In this document: piece by piece, positions 17,013 through 26,315 of the stretch | How the letters are laid out: each line of letters starts with the position of its first letter | Position numbering within the stretch: the first letter of the stretch is position 1 | DNA from: Candidatus Omnitrophota bacterium | GTDB lineage: Bacteria; Omnitrophota; Gorgyraeia; Aquiviventales; Aquiviventaceae | Direction: 5' to 3' | NCBI GenBank assembly: GCA_016190215.1 | Contig: JACPRA010000018.1 | Coordinates: 1-33,892 of the forward strand | DNA: 33,892 bases | Notes under the pieces: model-generated | Told to the model about the DNA's origin: nothing | Seen by the model: only the letters and a program-made list of their open reading frames with translations | Databases searched by the model: none | Made by a program: the position numbers and the translations under genes

Positions 17013-17530
17013 TCGTGCGCGTGATGAATCACCAGCGCCTTGACCCGGTGCCGCTGGCATGGCTGACCCGTGTCTCCCGCCAAGCCGCCGCCTGCTTGCG
17101 AATGAGCGAGACCGGCCAGTTGCAGGTGGCGTTCGTATCGCCGGAGGCGATGCGCCAGCTCAACCGCCGCTTCCTGCGCCACACCGGCTTGACGGATGTG
17201 CTGAGCTTCCGGTACACGGACGGCCTCGCCCCGCGCGCCGGCCGCGAGCGCATTCTCGGCGAAGTACTGATCGCCCCGCGCGCGGCCAAGCGCTATGCGG
17301 CCCAACACGGCATCGCCTACCGGGCCGAGCTGGCGCGCTACGTCGTCCACGGACTGCTCCATTGGCTGGGGCATGATGACAAGACGGCGGCCCAGCAGCG
17401 CCGGATGCGCGCGATGGAAAACCGCGTCCTGACGCAGTGTGAAGTAACTGACGGAGGGGGCAAGGGGCAGGAGACGCGGGGCAGGGGAACTTCCCGTGCC
17501 CCACGCCCCGTGCCCCATACCCCTCACTAA
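17009..17530 (+). CDS. ybeY: YbeY-type rRNA-maturation endoribonuclease with altered zinc motif
   Basis: YbeY is a zinc RNase for 16S rRNA 3'-end maturation and ribosome quality control. The fold is recognisable (TGLTDVLSF, ILGEVLIAPRAAKRYA) with the metal motif HGLLHWLGHDD (residues 114-124). The usual motif is H-G-x-L-H-L-x-G-x-D-H. Here the third ligand position (124) is Asp and a His stands two residues earlier, so zinc may be held differently. The last roughly 25 residues (from about GGGKGQETRGRG) are encoded by a heptamer array and are low-complexity Gly/Arg/Pro. The stop overlaps recO in TAATG. Probable function is conserved, with moderate doubt about metal binding. Confidence 0.88.
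   Translation: MIVRVMNHQRLDPVPLAWLTRVSRQAAACLRMSETGQLQVAFVSPEAMRQLNRRFLRHTGLTDVLSFRYTDGLAPRAGRERILGEVLIAPRAAKRYAAQHGIAYRAELARYVVHGLLHWLGHDDKTAAQQRRMRAMENRVLTQCEVTDGGGKGQETRGRGTSRAPRPVPHTPH
17457..17526. repeat. Inverted heptamer array (GGGGCAN family) inside the ybeY 3' end
   Basis: The left arm has GGGGCAA, GGGGCAG, GAGACGC, GGGGCAG, GGGAACT (17457-17491). The right arm has TCCCGTG, CCCCACG, CCCCGTG, CCCCATA, CCCCTCA (17492-17526). The register is unbroken at seven bases over ten units, with the arms facing directly. Because 7 is not a multiple of 3, translation cycles through all frames of the unit, giving the mixed Gly/Arg/Pro tail of YbeY. Confidence 0.93.
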
Positions 17531-18261
17531 TGGGCCTTCACACCACCGACGCGATCGTGCTGCGCCACTATCACTACCGCGAGACCAGCGCCCTGGTTTC
17601 GTGCCTGACGGACCGGTTCGGCAAGATCAAGGGCCTGATCAAAGGCTTGCGCGGCCCGCAGCCGAGCCGCTACCGCAGCCCGATGGAGCCGTTGACCGTC
17701 AACCGCATCGTCTTCTATGATAGCCGCACCAGCTCCTTGCACCTGATCAGCCAGTGCGACCTGCTGGCGAACTTCCAGGAGTTCTCGATGGAATGGGAGC
17801 TGATGCGGACCGCCGCGTCCTGCGTGGAGCTGGCGGACGCCGTGCTGGAAGTTGACGACCCGCAGCCGGCCGTGTACCAACTGCTGCGCTCGACGCTGCA
17901 GCGCTTGAGCACCGACCGGCCGGAGGAGCGCGCGGCGACGCGGATCCATTTCGTGCTGCGCATGCTGCGTCTCGTGGGGTTCCAGCCGCAGCTCGATCAA
18001 TGCGCGGGCTGCAGCCAGGCCGCGATGTCGCAGGGATTTTGGAGCGCGGGGCAAGGCGGGATCATCTGCGAATCCTGCCGGCACTTGGATCCGAACGCGG
18101 ACCTGATCTCCCACACGTGGCTGGATGAATTACGCGCCTGCTCGGAAGCGGACCAGCCGCATATCCTGCATCATTTGCGGGCGAAGGACTTCCAGGACCG
18201 CCTGGATGAATTTCTCCGGTGGCGGATCGACCGCCCCCTCAAAACTCTGGCAAGAAGATGA
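17530..18261 (+). CDS. recO: DNA repair protein RecO
   Basis: RecO works in the RecFOR route, loading RecA on SSB-coated gaps and annealing strands. The 243-residue protein has the N-terminal OB fold (TTDAIVLRHYHYRETSALVSCLTDRFGKIKGLIKGLRG) and the helical C-terminal region with a CxxC-CxxC zinc motif (CAGCSQAAMSQGFWSAGQGG... CESC), found in many RecO proteins. It is translationally coupled to ybeY through TAATG and is followed by a heptamer array before glyQ. Confidence 0.94.
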   Translation: MGLHTTDAIVLRHYHYRETSALVSCLTDRFGKIKGLIKGLRGPQPSRYRSPMEPLTVNRIVFYDSRTSSLHLISQCDLLANFQEFSMEWELMRTAASCVELADAVLEVDDPQPAVYQLLRSTLQRLSTDRPEERAATRIHFVLRMLRLVGFQPQLDQCAGCSQAAMSQGFWSAGQGGIICESCRHLDPNADLISHTWLDELRACSEADQPHILHHLRAKDFQDRLDEFLRWRIDRPLKTLARR

Positions 18262-18263
18262 GA

Positions 18264-18353
18264 CGTGAAGCGTCGGAAATTCGTGAAGCGTATCTCGTGA
18301 AGCGTGAAGCGTATCTCGACAAACCCAGAATTTCTGACGCTTCACGCTTCACG
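18264..18353. repeat. Inverted heptamer array (CGTGAAG family) between recO and glyQ
   Basis: Left units CGTGAAG, CGTCGGA (18264-18277), then after a 4-base slip CGTGAAG, CGTATCT, CGTGAAG, CGTGAAG, CGTATCT (18282-18316). Right arm CGCTTCA twice (18338-18351) plus CG. In addition, 18264-18282 pairs with 18328-18346 or so through a shared AATTTC/GAAATT core with one wobble. The array fills most of the 109-base gap. Confidence 0.9.
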
Positions 18354-18370
18354 AGGAACGGAACTTGAGC

Positions 18371-19222
18371 ATGGAACTTCAACGATTAATCCGCACGCTG
18401 GATCAGTTCTGGGAACGCCAGGGCTGCCTCATCCTCCAACCCTACGATATGGAGATGGGGGCAGGGACGTTCCATCCGGCGACCTTTTTCGGCGCGTTGG
18501 GCCCGAACCCCTGGCAGGTGGCCTACGTGCAGCCGTGCCGCCGGCCCACCGACGGGCGTTACGCGCAGAACCCGCTGCGCATGCAGCGCTACTACCAGTA
18601 CCAGGTGCTGCTCAAGCCCTCCCCGGACAACATGCAGCAGCTCTACCTGGACAGCCTGCGCGCCTGCGGCATCGTGATCGAAGACCACGACATCCGTTTC
18701 GTGCAGGACGACTGGGAATCTCCGACGCTGGGCGCCTGGGGGCTGGGCTGGGAAGTCTGGCTGGACAGCTTGGAGGCCACGCAGTTCACGTACTTCCAGC
18801 AAGTCGGCGGCGTGGACGTGCAGCACGTCTCCTGCGAAATCACCTATGGGCTCGAGCGGATCGCCATGTTCGCGCACGGCCTGCGCGACGTCTATGACGT
18901 GCCGTGGAGCCGCCGGACGACCTACGGCGCGCTGCATCGCGAGTCGGAGAAGCAAGGCTCCGCGCACAACTTTACGCAGGCCAGCATTCCGCTGTACCGC
19001 AACCAGTTCGATGCCTCTGAAGAGGAGTCCAACAAGCTCCTCACGGCCCGTCTGCTGCTGCCGGCCTACGAGCAATTGCTCAAATGCAGCCATGCCTTCA
19101 ATATGCTGGACGCGCGCGGCGCGGTGAGCCAATCCGACCGGCCGCGCTTCGTCCTGCGCATCCGCACGCTGGCAAAGCGCTGTGCCGAAGCCTATCTGAC
19201 TCAAGATGATGAAAAAACCTAA
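18371..19222 (+). CDS. glyQ: Glycyl-tRNA synthetase alpha subunit
   Basis: This is the catalytic subunit of the alpha2beta2-type bacterial GlyRS. The 283 residues carry the family start (LQRLIRTLDQFWERQGCLILQPYDMEMGAGTFHPATFFGALGPNPW), VAYVQPCRRPTDGRYAQNPLRMQRYYQYQVLLKPSPDN, and GLGWEVWLDSLEATQFTYFQQVGG. ATG 18371 gives the conserved N-terminus and a TTG start six bases earlier is possible. The gene ends 17 bases inside the glyS reading frame. Confidence 0.97.
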   Translation: MELQRLIRTLDQFWERQGCLILQPYDMEMGAGTFHPATFFGALGPNPWQVAYVQPCRRPTDGRYAQNPLRMQRYYQYQVLLKPSPDNMQQLYLDSLRACGIVIEDHDIRFVQDDWESPTLGAWGLGWEVWLDSLEATQFTYFQQVGGVDVQHVSCEITYGLERIAMFAHGLRDVYDVPWSRRTTYGALHRESEKQGSAHNFTQASIPLYRNQFDASEEESNKLLTARLLLPAYEQLLKCSHAFNMLDARGAVSQSDRPRFVLRIRTLAKRCAEAYLTQDDEKT

Positions 19223-21413
19223 GCAAGGTGAAGGGTCGAGGGTCAAGGGTCGAGGGAAATCCAAGAAACCCTTCACCCTTCACCCTTCACCCTTCACCAA
19301 TGTTGCGGATTTACTCTTAGAGATCGGCACCGAGGAATTGCCCGCCGCCTACCTTCATGACGCCGTTGAGCAGCTCCGGCGGGAAGGGGAGCGGCTGCTC
19401 CACGAGGCCGGCGCGCGCTTCGCCGCCATCGAAGCGTTTGGCACGCCCCGGCGTCTGGTCTTAGCCGTCAGCCGGCTCGAAGCCGTCCACACCCTGCCGG
19501 CCGAAGAGATCCGCGGCCCCTCCAAACAGGCCGCGTTCACTCCGACGGGCGAGCCGACCGGCGCGCTGACCGGATTCCTTCGAAGCCGCGGCGGCACCGT
19601 GGAACAGACCAAGCTGGTGCAGACGGACAAGGGCGAATACGTTTATTTAGTGAAGCCGGCCCGGCAGCGCCAAACCGCTGCGGTCTTGCCTGACCTGCTC
19701 CAGCAATTGCTCGGGCGGATCCGCTTGCCCAAAACGATGCGCTGGGATGACTCCGCACTCCGCTTCGCCCGGCCCATCCGGTGGCTGCTGGCACTCCACG
19801 GCACGCGGCCTGTCGCCATCACCGCCGGCCGCCTGCGCAGCGGCCGCGTCACGATCGTCGGCGGCCCGGTCCGGCCGCGGCGGGTGAGCTGCGCCTCTCC
19901 GGCCACCTTCTGGGGGGCGGTGGCCAAGCAGGGCATCCTCTTGGACGAGCGCCGGCGCCGCGGGCGCATTGATGAGCTGGTGGCCTCCGCCGCCGCGCAG
20001 CATCGCGGCATCCCGGCGCCGGAGGCGGCAACGCACGGCCTGCTGGACGAGATCGCGAACCTGGTCGAGCGGCCGGTCGCGTTCGTCGGGCACTTTGACC
20101 CACAATATCTCGCCTTGCCGCGCGAAGTGCTGCTGGCCAGCATGGGGAAGTACCAGCGCGTCGTCGCCATCCAAACCCGCGCCGGGGCGCTGCTGCCGCA
20201 ATTCATCGGCGTGCTCGATGGCGCGCCCCGCAAGCCGGACGCGGTGCGGAAGATGTACGAGCACATCCTCAACGCCCGCTTGCAGGACAGCTTACTGTTC
20301 TGGGAACAGGACCGCGTGCGCTCCCTCGCCGTGATGAGTCACGAAGTGAGCGGCGTGACCTTCCACGAAAAAATCGGCACGATGGCGCAGAAGCAAGAGC
20401 GCCTCGCCGCGCTGAGCGGCGCGCTGGCGCAGCAGTGGGCGCTCACCCCGCAGGAATCCGAGGCGCTGCGCCAGGCCTGCCTGTGGTCCAAGTCCGACCT
20501 GGTCAGCACGATGGTGAAAGAATTTCCGACGCTGCAAGGCATCATGGGCAAACAGTACGCCGCAGCCGGCGGCGCCTCCACCGCCGTTGCTGAGGCGATC
20601 GGCGAGCATTACCTGCCGCTGGCCGGCACCGCGCCGCGCACCCTGCTCGGCCAAGCGCTGTCCATTCTGGATAAATACGACACGCTGGCCGGCTACTTCG
20701 CCATCGGCATCGAGCCCACCGGCGATCAAGACCCCTTCGGGCTGCGCCGAGCCGCGCAAGGCATCGTCGAGGTGGCCTGGTTGGTCCGCCGTCCGCTGTC
20801 GCTGGCCGCGCTATTCGCTGCGTGGCAACCGCTCGCTCCGTTCGCGCAGGGCAAGGCGGCCGCCGGCGCGCGCGCGCACCGGTACATCTTTGAGCGGCTC
20901 TCCACTTTTGACTGGCCCAAGCCCACTCCACGGCGCGATGTCATCGCCGCCGTCCTGGCCGCGCCGGGAGACGACCTGGTGAACGCCATGGAGCGCATCG
21001 TCGCGCTGCAGGCGCTCGGGCACGCGCCGGAGCTGGTGCGGGCCGCCAAAGTCGTCGAGCGGACCCACAACATCCTCAAATCCGCGAAGACCCAGCCCGC
21101 CGGCGTCAATCCCAGCCTGCTGCAGGAACCGCCGGAGCGCGCCCTGTGGGACCGCTACGAAGCCCAGAAGGAGCGCATCGCCCAACTGATCGGCGCCGGC
21201 TCCTATGCCGAAGCCACGACGCTGTACGGGCAGGCGTTTTTCGACCCGCTGCATGATTTCTTCGACCAGGTCATGGTCAATGTGCCCGACGCGGCGCTGC
21301 AGCAGAACCGCTTGGCGTTGATGCAGGCCATCAAGGTGTTGTATACTGAGCGGGTTGCTGACCTGTCCCAACTCGAATTGCTGCAACCAAGCCCCCTGAC
21401 CACAACAGGGTAA
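19206..21413 (+). CDS. glyS: Glycyl-tRNA synthetase beta subunit with repeat-encoded N-terminal extension
   Basis: The beta subunit of GlyRS binds tRNA and carries HD-like and anticodon domains. The conserved start ADLLLEIGTEELPAAYL appears only at about residue 34. FVLGL-like ISTEALP motifs continue through MGKYQRVVAIQTRAG, VTFHEKIGTMAQKQERLAAL, MVKEFPTLQGIMGKQYAA, PLGLRRAAQG-like PFGLRRAAQG, and VMVNVPDAALQQNRLALM. The preceding roughly 25 residues come from the heptamer array, and no ordinary start codon lies between it and the conserved domain. So the array appears to be translated as a basic extension after ATG 19206 or 19209. Total 735 residues. Confidence 0.95.
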   Translation: MMKKPKQGEGSRVKGRGKSKKPFTLHPSPFTNVADLLLEIGTEELPAAYLHDAVEQLRREGERLLHEAGARFAAIEAFGTPRRLVLAVSRLEAVHTLPAEEIRGPSKQAAFTPTGEPTGALTGFLRSRGGTVEQTKLVQTDKGEYVYLVKPARQRQTAAVLPDLLQQLLGRIRLPKTMRWDDSALRFARPIRWLLALHGTRPVAITAGRLRSGRVTIVGGPVRPRRVSCASPATFWGAVAKQGILLDERRRRGRIDELVASAAAQHRGIPAPEAATHGLLDEIANLVERPVAFVGHFDPQYLALPREVLLASMGKYQRVVAIQTRAGALLPQFIGVLDGAPRKPDAVRKMYEHILNARLQDSLLFWEQDRVRSLAVMSHEVSGVTFHEKIGTMAQKQERLAALSGALAQQWALTPQESEALRQACLWSKSDLVSTMVKEFPTLQGIMGKQYAAAGGASTAVAEAIGEHYLPLAGTAPRTLLGQALSILDKYDTLAGYFAIGIEPTGDQDPFGLRRAAQGIVEVAWLVRRPLSLAALFAAWQPLAPFAQGKAAAGARAHRYIFERLSTFDWPKPTPRRDVIAAVLAAPGDDLVNAMERIVALQALGHAPELVRAAKVVERTHNILKSAKTQPAGVNPSLLQEPPERALWDRYEAQKERIAQLIGAGSYAEATTLYGQAFFDPLHDFFDQVMVNVPDAALQQNRLALMQAIKVLYTERVADLSQLELLQPSPLTTTG
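19227..19299. repeat. Inverted heptamer array (GGTGAAG/CCCTTCA) in the glyS 5' coding region
   Basis: Left units GGTGAAG, GGTCGAG, GGTCAAG, GGTCGAG, GGAAATC (19227-19261). Right arm CCCTTCA four times without change (19269-19296) plus CCA. The right arm is perfect while the left is decayed. It lies between the glyS start codons and the first conserved residue. Confidence 0.93.
21318..21347 (+). promoter_or_regulatory. Possible ppdK promoter within the glyS 3' end
   Basis: TTGATG (21318-21323) and TATACT (21342-21347) are 18 bases apart. The -10 matches five of six consensus bases. Transcription would start near 21354 and give a leader of about 85 nt before ppdK. Confidence 0.4.
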
Positions 21414-21437
21414 CCCCATGAAAGGATTGATTACGCT

Positions 21438-24185
<2,748 letters not shown>

Positions 24186-24188
24186 TGA

Positions 24189-24260
24189 AGCACGCAGCAC
24201 TCAGCACACAGAAGAACCGCTGTTTTACTCTGTCCGCTGTGCGCTGTGTGCTGTTGGCTG
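24189..24260. repeat. Inverted heptamer array (CTGTGTG family), ppdK to sigma factor
   Basis: Left units AGCACGC, AGCACTC, AGCACAC, AGAAGAA (24189-24216). Right units CTGTCCG, CTGTGCG, CTGTGTG, CTGTTGG, CTG (24230-24260). The heptamer is the same as in the array after guaA, 17 kb away, though the copies are more degenerate. It ends five bases before the sigma-factor ATG. Confidence 0.9.
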
Positions 24261-24264
24261 ATTG

Positions 24265-25182
24265 ATGACGGAGCCGATCCGCTCCTACCTCAAAGACATC
24301 AGACCGATCTCCCTGCTCACCGCCAAGCAGGAGATCGAGCTCGCAAAGCGGATCAAGCGGGGCGACACGCGGGCGAAGCGCCAGATGATCCTGGCCAACT
24401 TGCGCCTGGTGATCAATATTGCCAAGCGGTATTCCCACCTGGGGGTGCCGCTGCTGGATCTCATCGAGGAAGGCAACCTCGGGCTGATGCGGGCCGTGAC
24501 GAAATACAACCCGCAGAAGGGCTTCCGTTTCTCCACCTACGGCGCCTGGTGGATCCGCCAATACATCACGCGCGCCATCGCCAACCAAGGCAAGACCGTC
24601 CGCATCCCGGTCTACATGACGGAGCTGCTCTCGAAATTCAAGCGCGTCAGCGAGCAGCTCACGCAAAAGCTGGGCCGCAAGCCGTTTCCGCAGGAAGTTG
24701 CGCGGAAGATGCGCCTGCCGCTCTCCCGCGTCGAACGGCTGCTGGAAATCGTCACCGCCTCGCAGATGACCTCGCTGGAAACCCCGGTGGGCGAGGAAGG
24801 GGACACCGAGATGATCGACCTCCTCGAAGATGAGAGCGCCCCCACCGCGGAAGACCAGCTGACCCGCTTCCTGCAGCGCGAACACATTGATACGCTCTTC
24901 AAGCACATGAACGAACGGGAGCGGCACGTGCTGTCGCTGCGCTACGGCCTGGAAGACGGCGTCAGCCGCACGCTGGGCGAAACCGCCAAGCATTTCGGCA
25001 TCACCCGGGAGCGCGTCCGGCAGATCGAAGTCGCCGCCATGCGGAAACTGCGCGCCTTCGCCATGCCCTCCGCCTCCACCACCGTTCAACTGACGCCCCC
25101 CACACCCACCATCCCTCCACGCACACGCAAACCCGTGACCCCAACCTCCCCTCGGCGCGCTCCAGCGCGCCGGTCGAGGTAG
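24265..25182 (+). CDS. rpoD: RNA polymerase sigma-70 family factor (RpoD/RpoS-like)
   Basis: This 305-residue sigma factor (from ATG 24265; a TTG precedes it) directs polymerase to promoters. Region 1.2 is IRSYLKDIRPISLLTAKQEIELAKRI. Region 2 has LRLVINIAKRY, LLDLIEEGNLGLMRAVTKY and the -10 reading segment GFRFSTYGAWWIRQYITRAI. Region 3 and region 4 follow, with 4.2 as the helix-turn-helix TLGETAKHFGITRERVRQIEVAAMRKLR. Region 1.1 is absent, so it is short like RpoS or SigA. Its strong 2.4/4.2 match to primary sigma factors agrees with the TTGACA/TATAAT-type promoters seen here. The last 35 residues are a Pro/Thr/Arg-rich tail. Whether it is the primary or an alternative sigma is not decidable. 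Confidence 0.92.
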   Translation: MTEPIRSYLKDIRPISLLTAKQEIELAKRIKRGDTRAKRQMILANLRLVINIAKRYSHLGVPLLDLIEEGNLGLMRAVTKYNPQKGFRFSTYGAWWIRQYITRAIANQGKTVRIPVYMTELLSKFKRVSEQLTQKLGRKPFPQEVARKMRLPLSRVERLLEIVTASQMTSLETPVGEEGDTEMIDLLEDESAPTAEDQLTRFLQREHIDTLFKHMNERERHVLSLRYGLEDGVSRTLGETAKHFGITRERVRQIEVAAMRKLRAFAMPSASTTVQLTPPTPTIPPRTRKPVTPTSPRRAPARRSR

Positions 25183-25209
25183 GGCCGCGCCCGATTCGTC
25201 CCATATTGT

Positions 25210-25283
25210 GCGCCTGTAGCTCAAATGGATAGAGCAAGAGCGTCCTAAGCTCTGTGTTGCAGGTTCGACTCCTGCCAGGCGCA
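25210..25283 (+). tRNA. tRNA-Arg(CCT)
   Basis: The cloverleaf is complete in 74 bases without CCA. The acceptor stem GCGCCTG (25210-25216) pairs perfectly with 25276-25282, and the discriminator is A25283. The D stem is GCTC/GAGC. The anticodon stem AGAGC/GCTCT encloses loop GTCCTAA with anticodon CCT at 25244-25246, and the T arm GCAGG-TTCGACT-CCTGC is perfect. Base 32 (G) is an unusual purine in the loop. The variable loop is 5 bases. It decodes AGG. Confidence 0.95.
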
Positions 25284-25457
25284 GTTTCTTTTCCCTGAGG
25301 CAGGAGTCGAGGGGAGCCGCGACTCAAATTAACGTCGGTCCGACCGATCAGGGAGGGCCGACCTTCCTTAGGAGCGGCGGGTGGCCGACCTGAAGCGACC
25401 CCGATCGCAATCGGGGGAGCGGAAGGCGCCGACTCCTCCCAGAAACACATTATTGAG
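25284..25457 (+). other. Structured, GC-rich non-coding stretch after tRNA-Arg
   Basis: No gene is visible here. Several stems are: GGCAGGAGTCGA (25299-25310) is the exact complement of the tRNA T-arm half 25265-25276; GAGTCG (25304-25309) also pairs with 25320-25325; and AGGAGTCG (25302-25309) pairs with 25430-25437. Inside, TCGGT-CCG-ACCGA (25335-25347) and CCCCGAT-CGCA-ATCGGGG (25399-25416) are clear hairpins, and GGCCGACC occurs twice (25356, 25383). It could be a processed tRNA trailer, a leader of the next gene, or a small RNA. Confidence 0.5.
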
Positions 25458-26102
25458 ATGAGAACGTTTCCTCGCAAACTCGCACTAGTCTTAGCCTGTT
25501 TCGCGCTGTTAGGCACCACCGTCTACACCCTCCGCCACGCCGCAGACTTCCTCATCGTCCAAGACCCCGTGGAGCATGCCGAGCTGGCGCTGGTGCTTTC
25601 CGGAGATCCGGTCCGGCGCGCCTTGGCCGCGCGCGATCTCTATCAGCAGGGCCGCGTGGATGCGATCCTTGTGATCCCGGAGCCGCCGGAACCCACTGAG
25701 GGAGAACTCATCCGCCTTGGGCTGCTTCAGCCGAACTTGCCGTCATGGCCGCTGCGCATCCTCGCCGCATCCGGCGTGCCACCCGCGCAGGTGCGCGTGC
25801 TGCCGGAGCCGGCGGACGGCACAATCACCGAAGCGCGCCGCGTGCGCGCCGTACTGGCGGACCACCCACCCGCCAGCCTGGTCCTCATCACGTCAAAAAC
25901 CGCGACGCGCCGGGCCCGGTTGATCTTCCGCCGCGTGCTCAGTCCGCTGCGCATCGCCGTCTGGGCGGCGCCCACGCCGTACGATCCGTTCGACCCCAAC
26001 CGCTGGTGGACCCGGCCGCGTCAGGCCCTGTCCGTCGTGATGGAATATCAGAAACTCGCGAGCAACATGGTCACGCTCGCGCTCAGCGCGCGCACGCCGT
26101 AG
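25458..26102 (+). CDS. DUF218 (YdcF/SanA-like) membrane-anchored protein
   Basis: This 214-residue protein has an N-terminal hydrophobic anchor (LALVLACFALLGTTVYTL). Its domain has the DUF218 order: AELALVLSGDPVRRALAARDLYQQGRVDAILVI near the start, and GTITEARRVRAVLADHPPASLVLITSKTATRRARLIFRRVL later. E. coli members (SanA, ElyC, YdcF) affect envelope integrity, but the biochemical role is not settled. The conserved H of the TSxxHxxRA motif is replaced here by T-A-T-R-R-A, so the site may differ. The start ATG 25458 lacks a strong Shine-Dalgarno, and an upstream alternative is not evident. Confidence 0.75.
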   Translation: MRTFPRKLALVLACFALLGTTVYTLRHAADFLIVQDPVEHAELALVLSGDPVRRALAARDLYQQGRVDAILVIPEPPEPTEGELIRLGLLQPNLPSWPLRILAASGVPPAQVRVLPEPADGTITEARRVRAVLADHPPASLVLITSKTATRRARLIFRRVLSPLRIAVWAAPTPYDPFDPNRWWTRPRQALSVVMEYQKLASNMVTLALSARTP

Positions 26103-26166
26103 CCGATTGTGCCGCTCAATGTTGCGTAACAGAACGACGGGCTTCATAAAACCTGCTAAAAAATTC

Positions 26167-26195
26167 TTGACAAGATTGGAGCGTCTCAGTATGCT
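26167..26195 (+). promoter_or_regulatory. Strong promoter of the outer-membrane barrel gene
   Basis: TTGACA (26167-26172), 17 bases, TATGCT (26190-26195). Transcription would start near 26202. The leader to ATG 26316 is about 115 nt. Confidence 0.75.
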
Positions 26196-26207
26196 GACCC
26201 ACGAATG

Positions 26208-26221
26208 TTACGCAGGCGTAA
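26208..26221. promoter_or_regulatory. Palindrome TTACGCAGGCGTAA just after the predicted start point
   Basis: Six-base arms TTACGC/GCGTAA are separated by AG at 26208-26221, a few bases downstream of the predicted +1, and TCTTTTT follows. A related GTTGCGTAAC is at 26121-26130. It could be an operator or a weak stem that attenuates transcription. Confidence 0.4.
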
Positions 26222-26315
26222 TCTTTTTGTAATGAAAGATGTGACGTGCTGCGATGGATTGGACGATCTGTTTTCGGGTCAGTGTGGTGATGGCGCAACA
26301 ACAGGGAGGAAGCGC

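Noticed and set aside
25284-25457. Known ncRNA (SRP RNA, RNase P RNA, tmRNA, 6S)
   Set aside because: The conserved signatures (for example the GGAAG-type SRP loop context, the RNase P core, a tmRNA tag frame with Ala acceptor) are not present.
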